A stretch of 11,945 nucleotides of DNA, from assembly GCA_031282905.1 (NCBI GenBank), contig JAITCV010000045.1:1-11945 (forward strand), written 5' to 3'. Source of the DNA: Azoarcus sp. Lineage in GTDB: Bacteria; Pseudomonadota; Gammaproteobacteria; Burkholderiales; Rhodocyclaceae. A model generated the notes under the pieces. It saw only the letters and a list, made by a program, of their open reading frames with translations. It searched no databases and was not told the DNA's origin. Below are positions 6,275 through 11,945 of this stretch, piece after piece. The translations under genes were made by a program, and so were the position numbers. Numbering within the stretch: the first letter of the stretch is position 1; each line of letters starts with the position of its first letter.

Positions 6275-7240
6275 TCACTTTCCGACCCAATGGAACTTGC
6301 GCGCATCCAAGGCCGTTTCGCCATCCCAGCGATAGGCCACCAGCTTGCCGCCTTTCGCCACGCTGAAATCGACGCAGGCAACCCGATCCGAAAGCAAAAC
6401 CGGCGTGCCAGTCAACCAGTAATGGCCGATGAAAACCGGCTTGCTTCCATCGTATTCAATCCGCGCATGGGGCGGCACGGGACGCTCGGGGATTCGCGCG
6501 TGGTCGCCGGGCAGCAGTATCACGGCGCGGCGGTAATCCGTCGCGTCCCTGTCCCACCAACGGACGCGGGCGCGATTTCGCTCATGACCTTCTTTGTCGC
6601 GGAATGTATAGGGCGCGGGGAGCGGAATTTCGATGCCCTTGAGCACAGCCTCGACGGCCTTGAACACCGTGAGTGCCGGGCTGTCTTTTTCCGCATCGTC
6701 TTCAGGTTCCCGGCTGGCCGGGATCATGACCTCGGGCGTCAATCGATGGTCGGCGCTCAGGTATGGGCGCAGATAGTCGAGCGCGGCCTGGTGCCAACAG
6801 GCGTGGATCACGCGCAGTCCCGGCAGGTCGAGGAACAGCGGCAGACTCAAGAACCAACGCACGAATTCTTGGTGCAGCGGCGTGCCTTCCACCGCAGCAA
6901 GAAAGGCTTGGTGCTGGCTGCGGTTTTGGTCGCCCTTCCTCGCGGAAAAATGCTTGCGTAAATATTCCCCCGGACAGCCGGGATCGGGAAGAAACCAGGC
7001 GATGGCGTTGAATTCATGATTGCCCATCACGGCTTGCGCCGATCCGGCATCGACCATGCGCCGGACCAGTTCGACGGTTTCGCGCTGCTTCGGGCCACGA
7101 TCGATGAAATCGCCAACGAACAGGACTTGCCGCCCGGGATGACGCCAGAGTTGCCCCGATTTCCGGTAACCGAGATCGCCCAGCAAGGCTTCCAGGGCAT
7201 CGGCATGTCCGTGGATGTCGCCGATGATATCGTGGTTCAT
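6275..7240 (-). CDS. Calcineurin-like metallophosphoesterase (PP2A/ApaH-type)
   Basis: The 321-aa protein carries the two-metal phosphoesterase signature in order: GDIHGHADAL (Asp8 and His10), VGDFIDRGP (42-50) and GNHE (73-76). The later histidines are His146/His150 in VIHACWH and GHYW near the C-terminus, followed by VDFSVAKGGKLVAYRWDGE. These bind two metal ions, usually Mn2+, Fe or Ni, and cleave phosphoesters; relatives act on diadenosine tetraphosphate or phosphoproteins. The exact substrate cannot be read from the sequence. ATG 7240 puts the GDIHG motif at residue 7, as is normal in the family. The frame is open to 7318 but the extra 26 residues look non-conserved. It stands alone, with 240 bp to gshA. 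Confidence 0.9.
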   Translation of the reverse strand: MNHDIIGDIHGHADALEALLGDLGYRKSGQLWRHPGRQVLFVGDFIDRGPKQRETVELVRRMVDAGSAQAVMGNHEFNAIAWFLPDPGCPGEYLRKHFSARKGDQNRSQHQAFLAAVEGTPLHQEFVRWFLSLPLFLDLPGLRVIHACWHQAALDYLRPYLSADHRLTPEVMIPASREPEDDAEKDSPALTVFKAVEAVLKGIEIPLPAPYTFRDKEGHERNRARVRWWDRDATDYRRAVILLPGDHARIPERPVPPHARIEYDGSKPVFIGHYWLTGTPVLLSDRVACVDFSVAKGGKLVAYRWDGETALDARKFHWVGK

Positions 7241-7417
7241 CGCAAGACCCACTTTGAAATGGAACGAATTGGTGAATGAATGTGCATCATGCTTCTCGAT
7301 CGTCATTGCAAGGCGCATGGCGCCGTGGTTTTTCCAGTGCGTCCGGTTGTGTTCGGGTGTGGGGCGCGACCCGATGAAAATGCTGACGATTGCAATGGAT
7401 TGCAGAGTGGTAACTTT

Positions 7418-7453
7418 ACCTGAAGCGCATCGCAGGCATATACGCCTTCAGGT
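7418..7453. repeat. Inverted repeat in the gap before the metallophosphoesterase
   Basis: ACCTGAAG (7418-7425) and CTTCAGGT (7446-7453) form a perfect 8-bp stem around a 20-nt loop, with a possible GC extension after a one-base bulge. There is no T tract on either side, so it is not a classic intrinsic terminator. It could be an operator or an RNA stem between the 47-aa ORF and the metallophosphoesterase. The rest of 7241-7462 holds nothing else I can support. Confidence 0.35.
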
Positions 7454-7462
7454 CTGTATCGC

Positions 7463-7606
7463 CTACGGCGAATTGGCACGTTCTCTCTCGAAGAAAACGG
7501 AGATTGGCGGGTCGCGATCACCCCCGTGCGCTGACTTTTTCTCTTGCAAAAACGCGTTCAAATACTCCTCTTCCGTAATATCTACCTCATATGATCGCTC
7601 GCTCAA
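7463..7606 (-). CDS. Possible 47-aa ORF, in frame behind the GNAT stop
   Basis: The frame that follows the GNAT TGA (7622-7624) stays open for 52 codons to TAG 7463-7465. It reads as an acidic, helix-prone sequence, ERSYEVDITEEEYLNAFLQE then KKSAHGGDRDPPISVF, which looks more protein-like than random reading. The only usual start is TTG 7606, without a Shine-Dalgarno. It may be a short gene with a poor start, the remnant of an interrupted gene, or a C-terminal tail cut off from the acetyltransferase. The last is less likely, because the 91-aa GNAT is already of full family length. I do not recognise it. Confidence 0.25.
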   Translation of the reverse strand: MSERSYEVDITEEEYLNAFLQEKKSAHGGDRDPPISVFFERERANSP

Positions 7607-7621
7607 CGGAATAACGAGGTT

Positions 7622-7897
7622 TCAAGCTTCGACGATATCGGCCTTTTCGGGATGTTCCTGAAACCATTTGACCGCGTAGGCGCAAACAGGTATTGCCTTG
7701 CGCCCGTCCGCGCGGAGTTGTGCGTGGCACGCTTCCATGAGTTTGCCGGCAATGCCCTGGCCACGCAGGGAATCGGCGACAAAAGTGTGGTCGATGGCGA
7801 CCACGCCTTTCGCGCGCTCGGGGAAGGTGATTTCGGCAATGATTTCGCCCGCCTCATCCTGCGCGTATATCCGGTTGTTTTCCTGGTTGAATTCCAT
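7622..7897 (-). CDS. Minimal GNAT acetyltransferase, YjdJ/At1g77540-like
   Basis: At 91 aa this has the length of the smallest GNAT family (PF14542 as I recall), which has one core domain that binds acetyl-CoA. Visible features are the beta-strand core IIAEITFPERAKGVVAIDHTFV, the acetyl-CoA loop ADSLRGQGIAGKLMEA (41-56; motif RGQGIAG), and the C-terminal IPVCAYAVKWFQEHPE (69-84). Cys72 is the conserved cysteine of this subgroup, and the WFQEHPE tail is typical. The substrate is unknown for the whole family. The start is secure, with a strong purine-rich Shine-Dalgarno (AGGAGAGGA) 4 nt before ATG 7897. It lies 98 bp downstream of the TPR gene in the same orientation, so co-transcription is possible. 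Confidence 0.9.
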   Translation of the reverse strand: MEFNQENNRIYAQDEAGEIIAEITFPERAKGVVAIDHTFVADSLRGQGIAGKLMEACHAQLRADGRKAIPVCAYAVKWFQEHPEKADIVEA

Positions 7898-7995
7898 GTC
7901 GTCCTCTCCTCTATTGGCGGCTCATTGGAGACGCGCTTCCGCTCATGCGGACAAGCATCACCAGCATAGCGCATGTCCATGCAATCCAGGGAATA

Positions 7996-9945
7996 TCAAA
8001 GCACGGATCGAGCGGAGCGCGGCACGTCCGCCGTCCCCAGATGGCGGCGGATCGCTTCTTGCGCGCGGGCAAGATTCTTGGTCGCCATGCGCGCGACGAT
8101 GGGCTCCTCGTCGGCGGCGATTTCCAGCACCGCGCGATAAACACGAACGGCTTCTTCCAGGCGCGCCGTGCCCTGTTCCCGTTCCCCCTGGAGCAGCAAG
8201 GCATAGCCCAGGCTGTTTTGCGTGATCACCCAATCCCGCGGAGCACGCTCGCGGGGAAATTCCTTCAGGGCCTCATGAAAGGCCGCCACGGCTTCTTCCA
8301 GGCGTGCCGGGTCGTTTGTCGTTTCCCCCAGGGCAAGCAGGGCGTTGCCGAGGTTGAGCTGGGCGATCGCCAACTCCATTGGCATGTCGTCGCGCCGCCA
8401 TTCCAGTACTGCGTGCTGGCAAGCCGACACCGCTTCCAACAGAAGCGCCGCATCGCCTCTGCTTTCCCCCAGGATTTTCAGGGCATTGCAGAGGTTGCTC
8501 TGGGTTCTCGCCCAGTTCAACGGCATGTTCTCGCGTGTCTGGACGCGCAACGCCTTGCGGTAAGCCGTCACCGCCTCTTGCAGCCGCGCCATGTCGTTTT
8601 CGCGTTCCCCCACGAGGGACAGCGCGTTACCCAGGTTGTTCTGATCGATGGCCCATTCCAACGGTACTGTTACGCGGGAACGTTCCCGCAAGCTCTCGCG
8701 GATGAGCGCCATGGCTTCTTTCAGCTTCGCCGTACCGCTTTCCCGTTCTCCCAGACTGACCAGAAGCGCGCCCAGGTTGGCTTGGGCCGCAGCCCATTCC
8801 GTGGGTGCGCGCTCGCGAGGGATTTCCTTCAGGGTCGCGCGATAGAGCGCCACCGCCTCTTTCAGCCGCGTTGTGTCGTTTTTGCGCTCGCCCAGGATCA
8901 TCAGGGCACTGCCGATGTTGTTCCGGGTCCGCACCCAATCCTGTGGCGCTGTGCCGGGTGTGTAGATTTGCAAGGCCCTGCGATAGGCCGTCAGCGCCTC
9001 TTCCAGGCGCGCCATGTCGCCCTCGCGCCCGCCAAGTTCCATCAGCGCCTCGCCAAGCCTGCCCTGCTCCGCCGCCCAGTCTCGTGGCGCGCGCTGGCGC
9101 GAGCGGTTCGCCAGCACTTCGCGGCTGACCTTGACCGCTTCTTCCAGCCGCGCCGTGCCACGTTCCCGCTTGCCCAGCGCCGTCAGGGCGATGCTGAAAT
9201 CGGCGTGAAGCCGCGCCATCGATTCCGCGTCGAGCCTCCCACGGGCAGCATCCTCCAGAGCCCTGCGATAGGTCGCCACCGCTTCTTCCAGCCGTGCCGT
9301 ACCACTTTCCCGTTCTCCCAGAAACATCAGGAGACGGCCGATGTTGCCCCGGGTCCGCGCCTGGTTTTCCGCCATGCGTTTGCGATCATGAAAACGCAAC
9401 GCCGCGCGATAGGCCGCCAGCGCCTCTTCCAGGCGCACCGCATCGTCTTGCTGTCGCCCCAGAGTCTCCAGGGCAATGCCAGCGTTGTAGTGGATTCTGG
9501 CCCAGGACGCCGACATGGGTTCACGTGCGCGTTCCCGTTCTTTTTCCTCCAACAACTCACGGTAGATCGCCAGGGCTTTTTCCAGGGCCGTGACATCGCC
9601 GTCGCGTTGCCCAAATTTCAGCAAGGTGGTCGCCAGCGCTTCCCTCGCGTTCCAGGCGCGTTCTTGCCTACGCGCCGCCTGGTCGTCGAGCAGGCGGGAG
9701 ATGGTTTCTTCGAACGTGGCCTGCTCGAACCGCTGTGCGATGCGCTGCAATTGCGCGCGTGCCGATTTGCTGCCACGCGCACTGTTCCCCAGGCGGATTT
9801 TCTTTGGTTTGGACAGAGCGCCTTCGCCCTTGCACGGGGAGTTGGAATTTCCCGCCGCCACGCCGACCGTCAGCACAAGCGCCGAGACCGCCAGCATCGC
9901 CCGAATAAGCCCCATCTTCGCGGCATATCCCTGTCGTGTTTTCAT
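7996..9945 (-). CDS. Exported TPR-like repeat protein, about 649 aa
   Basis: The product starts MKTRQGYAAKMGLIRAMLAV with SALVLTVGVAA, a signal peptide with likely cleavage near VAA-GN, so it should act in the periplasm or outside. After a basic linker and a helical region come ten units of the type LEEAVAAYR-AL-(charged)-WA-TQNNLGNAL-LGER-GTAR and a final half unit. Most are 47 residues long; the first has 51 and the third 48. They are TPR-like helix pairs and probably form a solenoid that binds proteins. No catalytic domain is visible. I prefer ATG 9945 over an in-frame TTG at 9960 because it opens the signal peptide and lies about 50 nt behind a TATAAT box. The long antisense frame over this gene is rejected. 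The partner of the scaffold is unknown. Confidence 0.9.
   Translation of the reverse strand: MKTRQGYAAKMGLIRAMLAVSALVLTVGVAAGNSNSPCKGEGALSKPKKIRLGNSARGSKSARAQLQRIAQRFEQATFEETISRLLDDQAARRQERAWNAREALATTLLKFGQRDGDVTALEKALAIYRELLEEKERERAREPMSASWARIHYNAGIALETLGRQQDDAVRLEEALAAYRAALRFHDRKRMAENQARTRGNIGRLLMFLGERESGTARLEEAVATYRRALEDAARGRLDAESMARLHADFSIALTALGKRERGTARLEEAVKVSREVLANRSRQRAPRDWAAEQGRLGEALMELGGREGDMARLEEALTAYRRALQIYTPGTAPQDWVRTRNNIGSALMILGERKNDTTRLKEAVALYRATLKEIPRERAPTEWAAAQANLGALLVSLGERESGTAKLKEAMALIRESLRERSRVTVPLEWAIDQNNLGNALSLVGERENDMARLQEAVTAYRKALRVQTRENMPLNWARTQSNLCNALKILGESRGDAALLLEAVSACQHAVLEWRRDDMPMELAIAQLNLGNALLALGETTNDPARLEEAVAAFHEALKEFPRERAPRDWVITQNSLGYALLLQGEREQGTARLEEAVRVYRAVLEIAADEEPIVARMATKNLARAQEAIRRHLGTADVPRSARSVL
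8161..9585 (-). repeat. Internal coding repeat: ten TPR-like units, mostly 141 bp
   Basis: The units run head to tail within the TPR gene. The segment ending in the codons for GTAR-LEEA recurs every 141 bp, for example near 8161 and 8302. At the DNA level the units have drifted, but short blocks encoding LEEAV, NLGNAL and LGERE remain similar. This points to old tandem duplication, not recent expansion. Confidence 0.8.
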
Positions 9946-10002
9946 TGTCCGCGCCCCCAATGCCTACCCGTCGTCGTCCAGCGCCCGTGATTTGCTGTCG
10001 GC

Positions 10003-10008
10003 ATTATA
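10003..10008 (-). promoter_or_regulatory. Probable -10 box for the TPR gene
   Basis: A perfect TATAAT on the minus strand lies about 58 nt before ATG 9945. The best -35 candidate 17 nt upstream is TTTTCC, a poor match, so an activator may be needed. Transcription would start near 9996. Confidence 0.45.
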
Positions 10009-10454
10009 GTACGGCGATGCATGTCGGAAAAGATGCCGAAATGGCAGTTGGCACCGCGATCTCAAACCCCGTGGATCCGGCAAACAAATTGCACATCATA
10101 ACGTCACGCCGCACCATGAAACCATGATCATAGGATTTAAAAGGCATCCCTTCATTTCACCTACATCCTCTCAAGAGCAAATCGTTCGTTTTTGTTGTCC
10201 GGCGCGTTCGGCAAGCCGCTACACCGACAACGTGCTCTTCGGCACGAGCGCCCACGACATCATCACGAGCCTGGGCCGCTGCAGCCCCCAACCCGTCCAT
10301 CAACGGCGCCACGCGCACGGAAAGCCCGGCTTCTCGTGCATGGGGTGTGTCATGGAAACCACACACATCGTTCCAGAATCGGCTACAACGGGCACAATGA
10401 CAACGCATCATCATCCCGAACGCCAGCCCGCAGAACAAATCCGCATTTCCATCA
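10009..10454. other. Divergent intergenic region between the TPR gene and parB
   Basis: I see no supportable gene here. A plus-strand frame at about 10210-10290 has almost only G or C at third positions (YTDNVLFGTSAHDIITSLGR), which may mark a decayed gene fragment, but it has no matching start and loses this bias on both sides. Frames that run from here into parB are extensions of it without a Shine-Dalgarno. No parA-like sequence is visible. Confidence 0.35.
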
Positions 10455-10482
10455 TTGCATGTCGCCATGTCCATGCTATATT
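10455..10482 (+). promoter_or_regulatory. Sigma70-like promoter of the parB-like gene
   Basis: TTGCAT (10455-10460), a 16-nt spacer and TATATT (10477-10482) give a good sigma70-type arrangement. Transcription would start near 10489 and leave a leader of about 33 nt with GGAG at 10511-10514, 7 nt before ATG 10522. Confidence 0.6.
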
Positions 10483-10521
10483 CCGGACCTTCACCCCTTA
10501 CTCCATCCTCGGAGCATGGCC

Positions 10522-11367
10522 ATGGCAACAAGACTTTCCGCCGAAATCCTCAAGATACCGTTGGCGCAGCTCGTGCCCTCGCCCTTCAACGTGCGCAGCG
10601 TTCGGCCGGAAGCGCGGATCAAGGAGCTTGCGCGCAGCCTCGAGGCGGAGGGACAACGGGAGCCGATCACCGTTTATTCGGGGACGAAAGAAGACGGGGG
10701 AAAGTACTGGATCATCTCGGGCGTCACGCGCTATCTTGCCGCCTCGCGTCTGAGGTGGGAGACGCTGGACGCGCGGGTGGATGCAACCCTCGATAGCGCC
10801 GACGCGCCGACGCTGATAAAAATGAGCCGTCTGCACAACAGCACCTGCCGGGAGACGGAACTGGATCATGCTTTTGCGGCCAGGGCCTTGCGGGAGAAAA
10901 AGCTCACATGGGAGAAAATCAGCGAGGCGCTGGGCTATAGCTCGGAACGGAACACCCGTCGCCTGAACGCCTTTTTCAAGCTCCCGGAGCGGATTCTGGC
11001 CGTGGGATTGACTATGCCGGAGAAATTCTCGGCTTCGGCGGCAGAGCTTTTGCTCAGGGCCATTGCCTCCATTGGGGAAGAAAGGACCCTGGCGCTGCTG
11101 GAGCGCGTTGCTGCCGAAAAAAACCACCCCATCAGTGAGATCGAACGCCGGATTCGCACGAGCATTGCGCATGCAAGCTCACGGGGACGGCGCACCTATA
11201 CCCGGAAGGTTTTTCATGGTGACCAGAGCGTGGGGACATTCAGCGTGTCGACCCTCCCCGATCGGAAGAAGAAAATACTGCTGGCCATGGCGATTGATGA
11301 ACATCTGGAAGAAGAATTCTCCCCACGGTTGACCCAGCTCTTGAAGGAGTTCGAGGAAAATGTGTAG
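10522..11367 (+). CDS. ParB-like DNA-binding protein without a visible ParA
   Basis: The 281-aa protein has a ParB/Srx-type N-terminal domain: ILKIPLAQLVPSPFNVRSVR (9-28), IKELARSLEAEGQREPITVY (33-52) and WIISGVTRYLAASRL (63-77), where GVTRY replaces the usual GERR(W/Y). The segment LHNSTCRETELDHAFAA (104-120) matches the family's second conserved block. A helix-turn-helix follows (LTWEKISEALGYSSERNTRR, 128-147). The C-terminal third is helical and basic, ending LTQLLKEFEENV. Such proteins act in plasmid or chromosome partition or as nucleoid-binding regulators on plasmids and integrative elements. No parA is seen on either side. I chose ATG 10522 because GGAG lies 7 nt upstream; ATG 10516 would leave 1 nt. 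The last 13 codons lie in a duplicated segment. Confidence 0.85.
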   Translation: MATRLSAEILKIPLAQLVPSPFNVRSVRPEARIKELARSLEAEGQREPITVYSGTKEDGGKYWIISGVTRYLAASRLRWETLDARVDATLDSADAPTLIKMSRLHNSTCRETELDHAFAARALREKKLTWEKISEALGYSSERNTRRLNAFFKLPERILAVGLTMPEKFSASAAELLLRAIASIGEERTLALLERVAAEKNHPISEIERRIRTSIAHASSRGRRTYTRKVFHGDQSVGTFSVSTLPDRKKKILLAMAIDEHLEEEFSPRLTQLLKEFEENV

Positions 11368-11515
11368 AGGAAATTCGCCCCTGCGGACACGGGGTTCTGC
11401 GGCAATGACGTTGGAAAGGTGATAAATTTCGTAAGTCCTTGATTTTCAATGCGGCGAATTTTGCCGGGTCGGAAGTGGAGCACAGGATGTACACGCTTGC
11501 GATGGAACCGATGAT
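11327..11515 (+). repeat. Tandem duplication, copy 1, includes the parB tail
   Basis: This segment of 189 bp starts inside parB, 14 codons (stop included) before its end, and is followed at once by a second copy. The best-conserved part, from AATGACG at 11404 to about 11487, is identical in both. It contains hairpin-prone stretches: CCCCTG/CACGGGG just after the parB stop, and CGGC-GAATTTT-GCCG. No long T run follows, so it is not an obvious terminator. Confidence 0.85.
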
Positions 11516-11703
11516 GGTTGATCCAGCTCTTGAAGGAGTTCGAAGAAATGTGTAGAGGAAATTTGCCCCTGCGGACGCAGGGTTCCACGTTAATGACGTT
11601 GGAAAGGTGATAAATTTCGTAAGTCCTTGATTTTCAATGCGGCGAATTTTGCCGGGTCGGAAGTGGAGCACAGAATGCACACGCTTGCGATGGAACCGAT
11701 GAC
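11516..11703 (+). repeat. Tandem duplication, copy 2
   Basis: This directly follows copy 1 with a 188-189 bp offset and one single-base length difference. It repeats the parB tail codons as LIQLLKEFEEM, which here have no gene in front of them. The hairpin after the tail is better than in copy 1: CCCTGC-GGAC-GCAGGG, a perfect 6-bp stem. The downstream boundary is at GATGAC, where copy 1 has GATGATGG. Confidence 0.85.
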
Positions 11704-11743
11704 GAACATGAACCAACAACGCATACAAGCCAAAACGAAAACT

Positions 11744-11764
11744 GAAATTCGTAAATCCTTGATT
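11744..11764 (+). repeat. Third, degenerate copy of the repeat core
   Basis: The 21-bp core at 11424-11444 and 11612-11632 (AAATTTCGTAAGTCCTTGAT plus T) returns here with about 18 of 21 positions kept (TTCGTAAATCCTTGATT). Similarity does not extend further. The rest of 11704-11911 shows no supportable gene, although one plus-strand frame from ATG 11708 is open and in frame with the next gene. Confidence 0.45.
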
Positions 11765-11911
11765 CATAAGGTGTGCTCCGAAGCGCGCCTTGCCAGGATT
11801 TGCCGGTCGACAACGTTGCCCGTTACATCAGTGCACGGCAGACCATCGACACCGGGGATAAAACGAAGTGGGCTGTTTGCCTGGGTGTGGCTGGAACAAA
11901 GGAAGTGTGAA

Positions 11912-11945
11912 ATGAAAACCATCAAAACCTGGTTGTTGTCCCTGT
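11912..11945 (+). CDS. Start of an exported protein, cut by the window edge
   Basis: Only 11 codons are visible: MKTIKTWLLSL. The two lysines followed by hydrophobic residues are the beginning of a typical signal peptide. AAGGAAG at 11899-11905 lies 6 nt before ATG 11912 and is a good Shine-Dalgarno, so this start is preferred over the in-frame ATG at 11708, whose 68 extra codons look random. Nothing can be said about function. Confidence 0.6.
   Translation, partial: MKTIKTWLLSL

Noticed and set aside
7945..9990. Plus-strand frame of 681 codons as a gene
   Set aside because: It is exactly antisense to the TPR protein, whose signal peptide, regular 47-residue units and promoter support the minus strand. 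The plus-strand product is rich in Arg, His and Gln without a recognisable domain.
10192..10521. Upstream extension of parB by 110 codons
   Set aside because: The added residues are low-complexity and His/Arg/Pro-rich. The promoter at 10455-10482 and the Shine-Dalgarno at 10511 lie inside this stretch.
11327..11764. CRISPR array
   Set aside because: There are only two long adjacent copies and one degenerate core, with no unique spacers of even length and no cas gene.
11240..11767. Minus-strand frame of 175 codons across the tandem repeats
   Set aside because: It merely translates the duplicated segment and the antisense of parB; the amino acid sequence repeats because the DNA does.
11708..11911. 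ATG 11708 as the start of the right-edge gene
   Set aside because: The frame is open and in phase, but the 68 residues look random and the good Shine-Dalgarno and signal-peptide start are at 11912.

Overview
The window looks like chromosomal DNA from a GC-rich proteobacterium, most likely a betaproteobacterium or an Acidithiobacillus-like relative. The main evidence is the glutathione pair: gshA is of the uncommon Acidithiobacillus ferrooxidans-type (GshA ATP-grasp) family, and it sits next to a gshB whose ATP-grasp signature NVTSPTC is of the betaproteobacterial kind. Most genes lie on the minus strand. The right end (parB and a secreted protein cut by the edge) is on the plus strand.

Layout. 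Positions 1-1740 form a mosaic that is clearly richer in A+T than the rest. It holds small membrane proteins with overlapping starts and stops, a duplicated 58-bp segment, and a truncated, frameshifted remnant of an exported protein with a prenyltransferase/squalene-cyclase-like repeat. This looks like the worn remains of a larger exoprotein or polymorphic locus. A short unidentified ORF (1696-1926) bridges from this region to the core block.

Positions 1942-6034 hold a minus-strand block: gshA, gshB, apbE (its GTG start lies inside the end of gshB) and a secreted or anchored staphylococcal-nuclease-fold protein. gshA and gshB carry out the two steps of glutathione synthesis. ApbE covalently attaches FMN to exported redox proteins. 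The block therefore probably serves redox metabolism, though the functional link to apbE is inferred only from the overlap.

Positions 6275-9945 hold more minus-strand genes: a calcineurin-like metallophosphoesterase, a possible 47-aa ORF lying in frame behind a GNAT stop codon, a minimal YjdJ-type GNAT, and an exported protein of about 649 aa made mainly of 47-residue TPR-like repeats.

Positions 10455-11945 read on the plus strand. A good sigma70-like promoter and Shine-Dalgarno precede an orphan ParB-like protein. Its last codons are part of a head-to-tail duplicated segment of about 188 bp, with a third weaker copy of the core further right. The last gene begins at 11912 with a signal-peptide-like start and runs off the window.

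I see no tRNA, rRNA, CRISPR array, transposase or integrase. No complete new system can be demonstrated. The left mosaic and the parB-tail duplication are the places most worth a second look.
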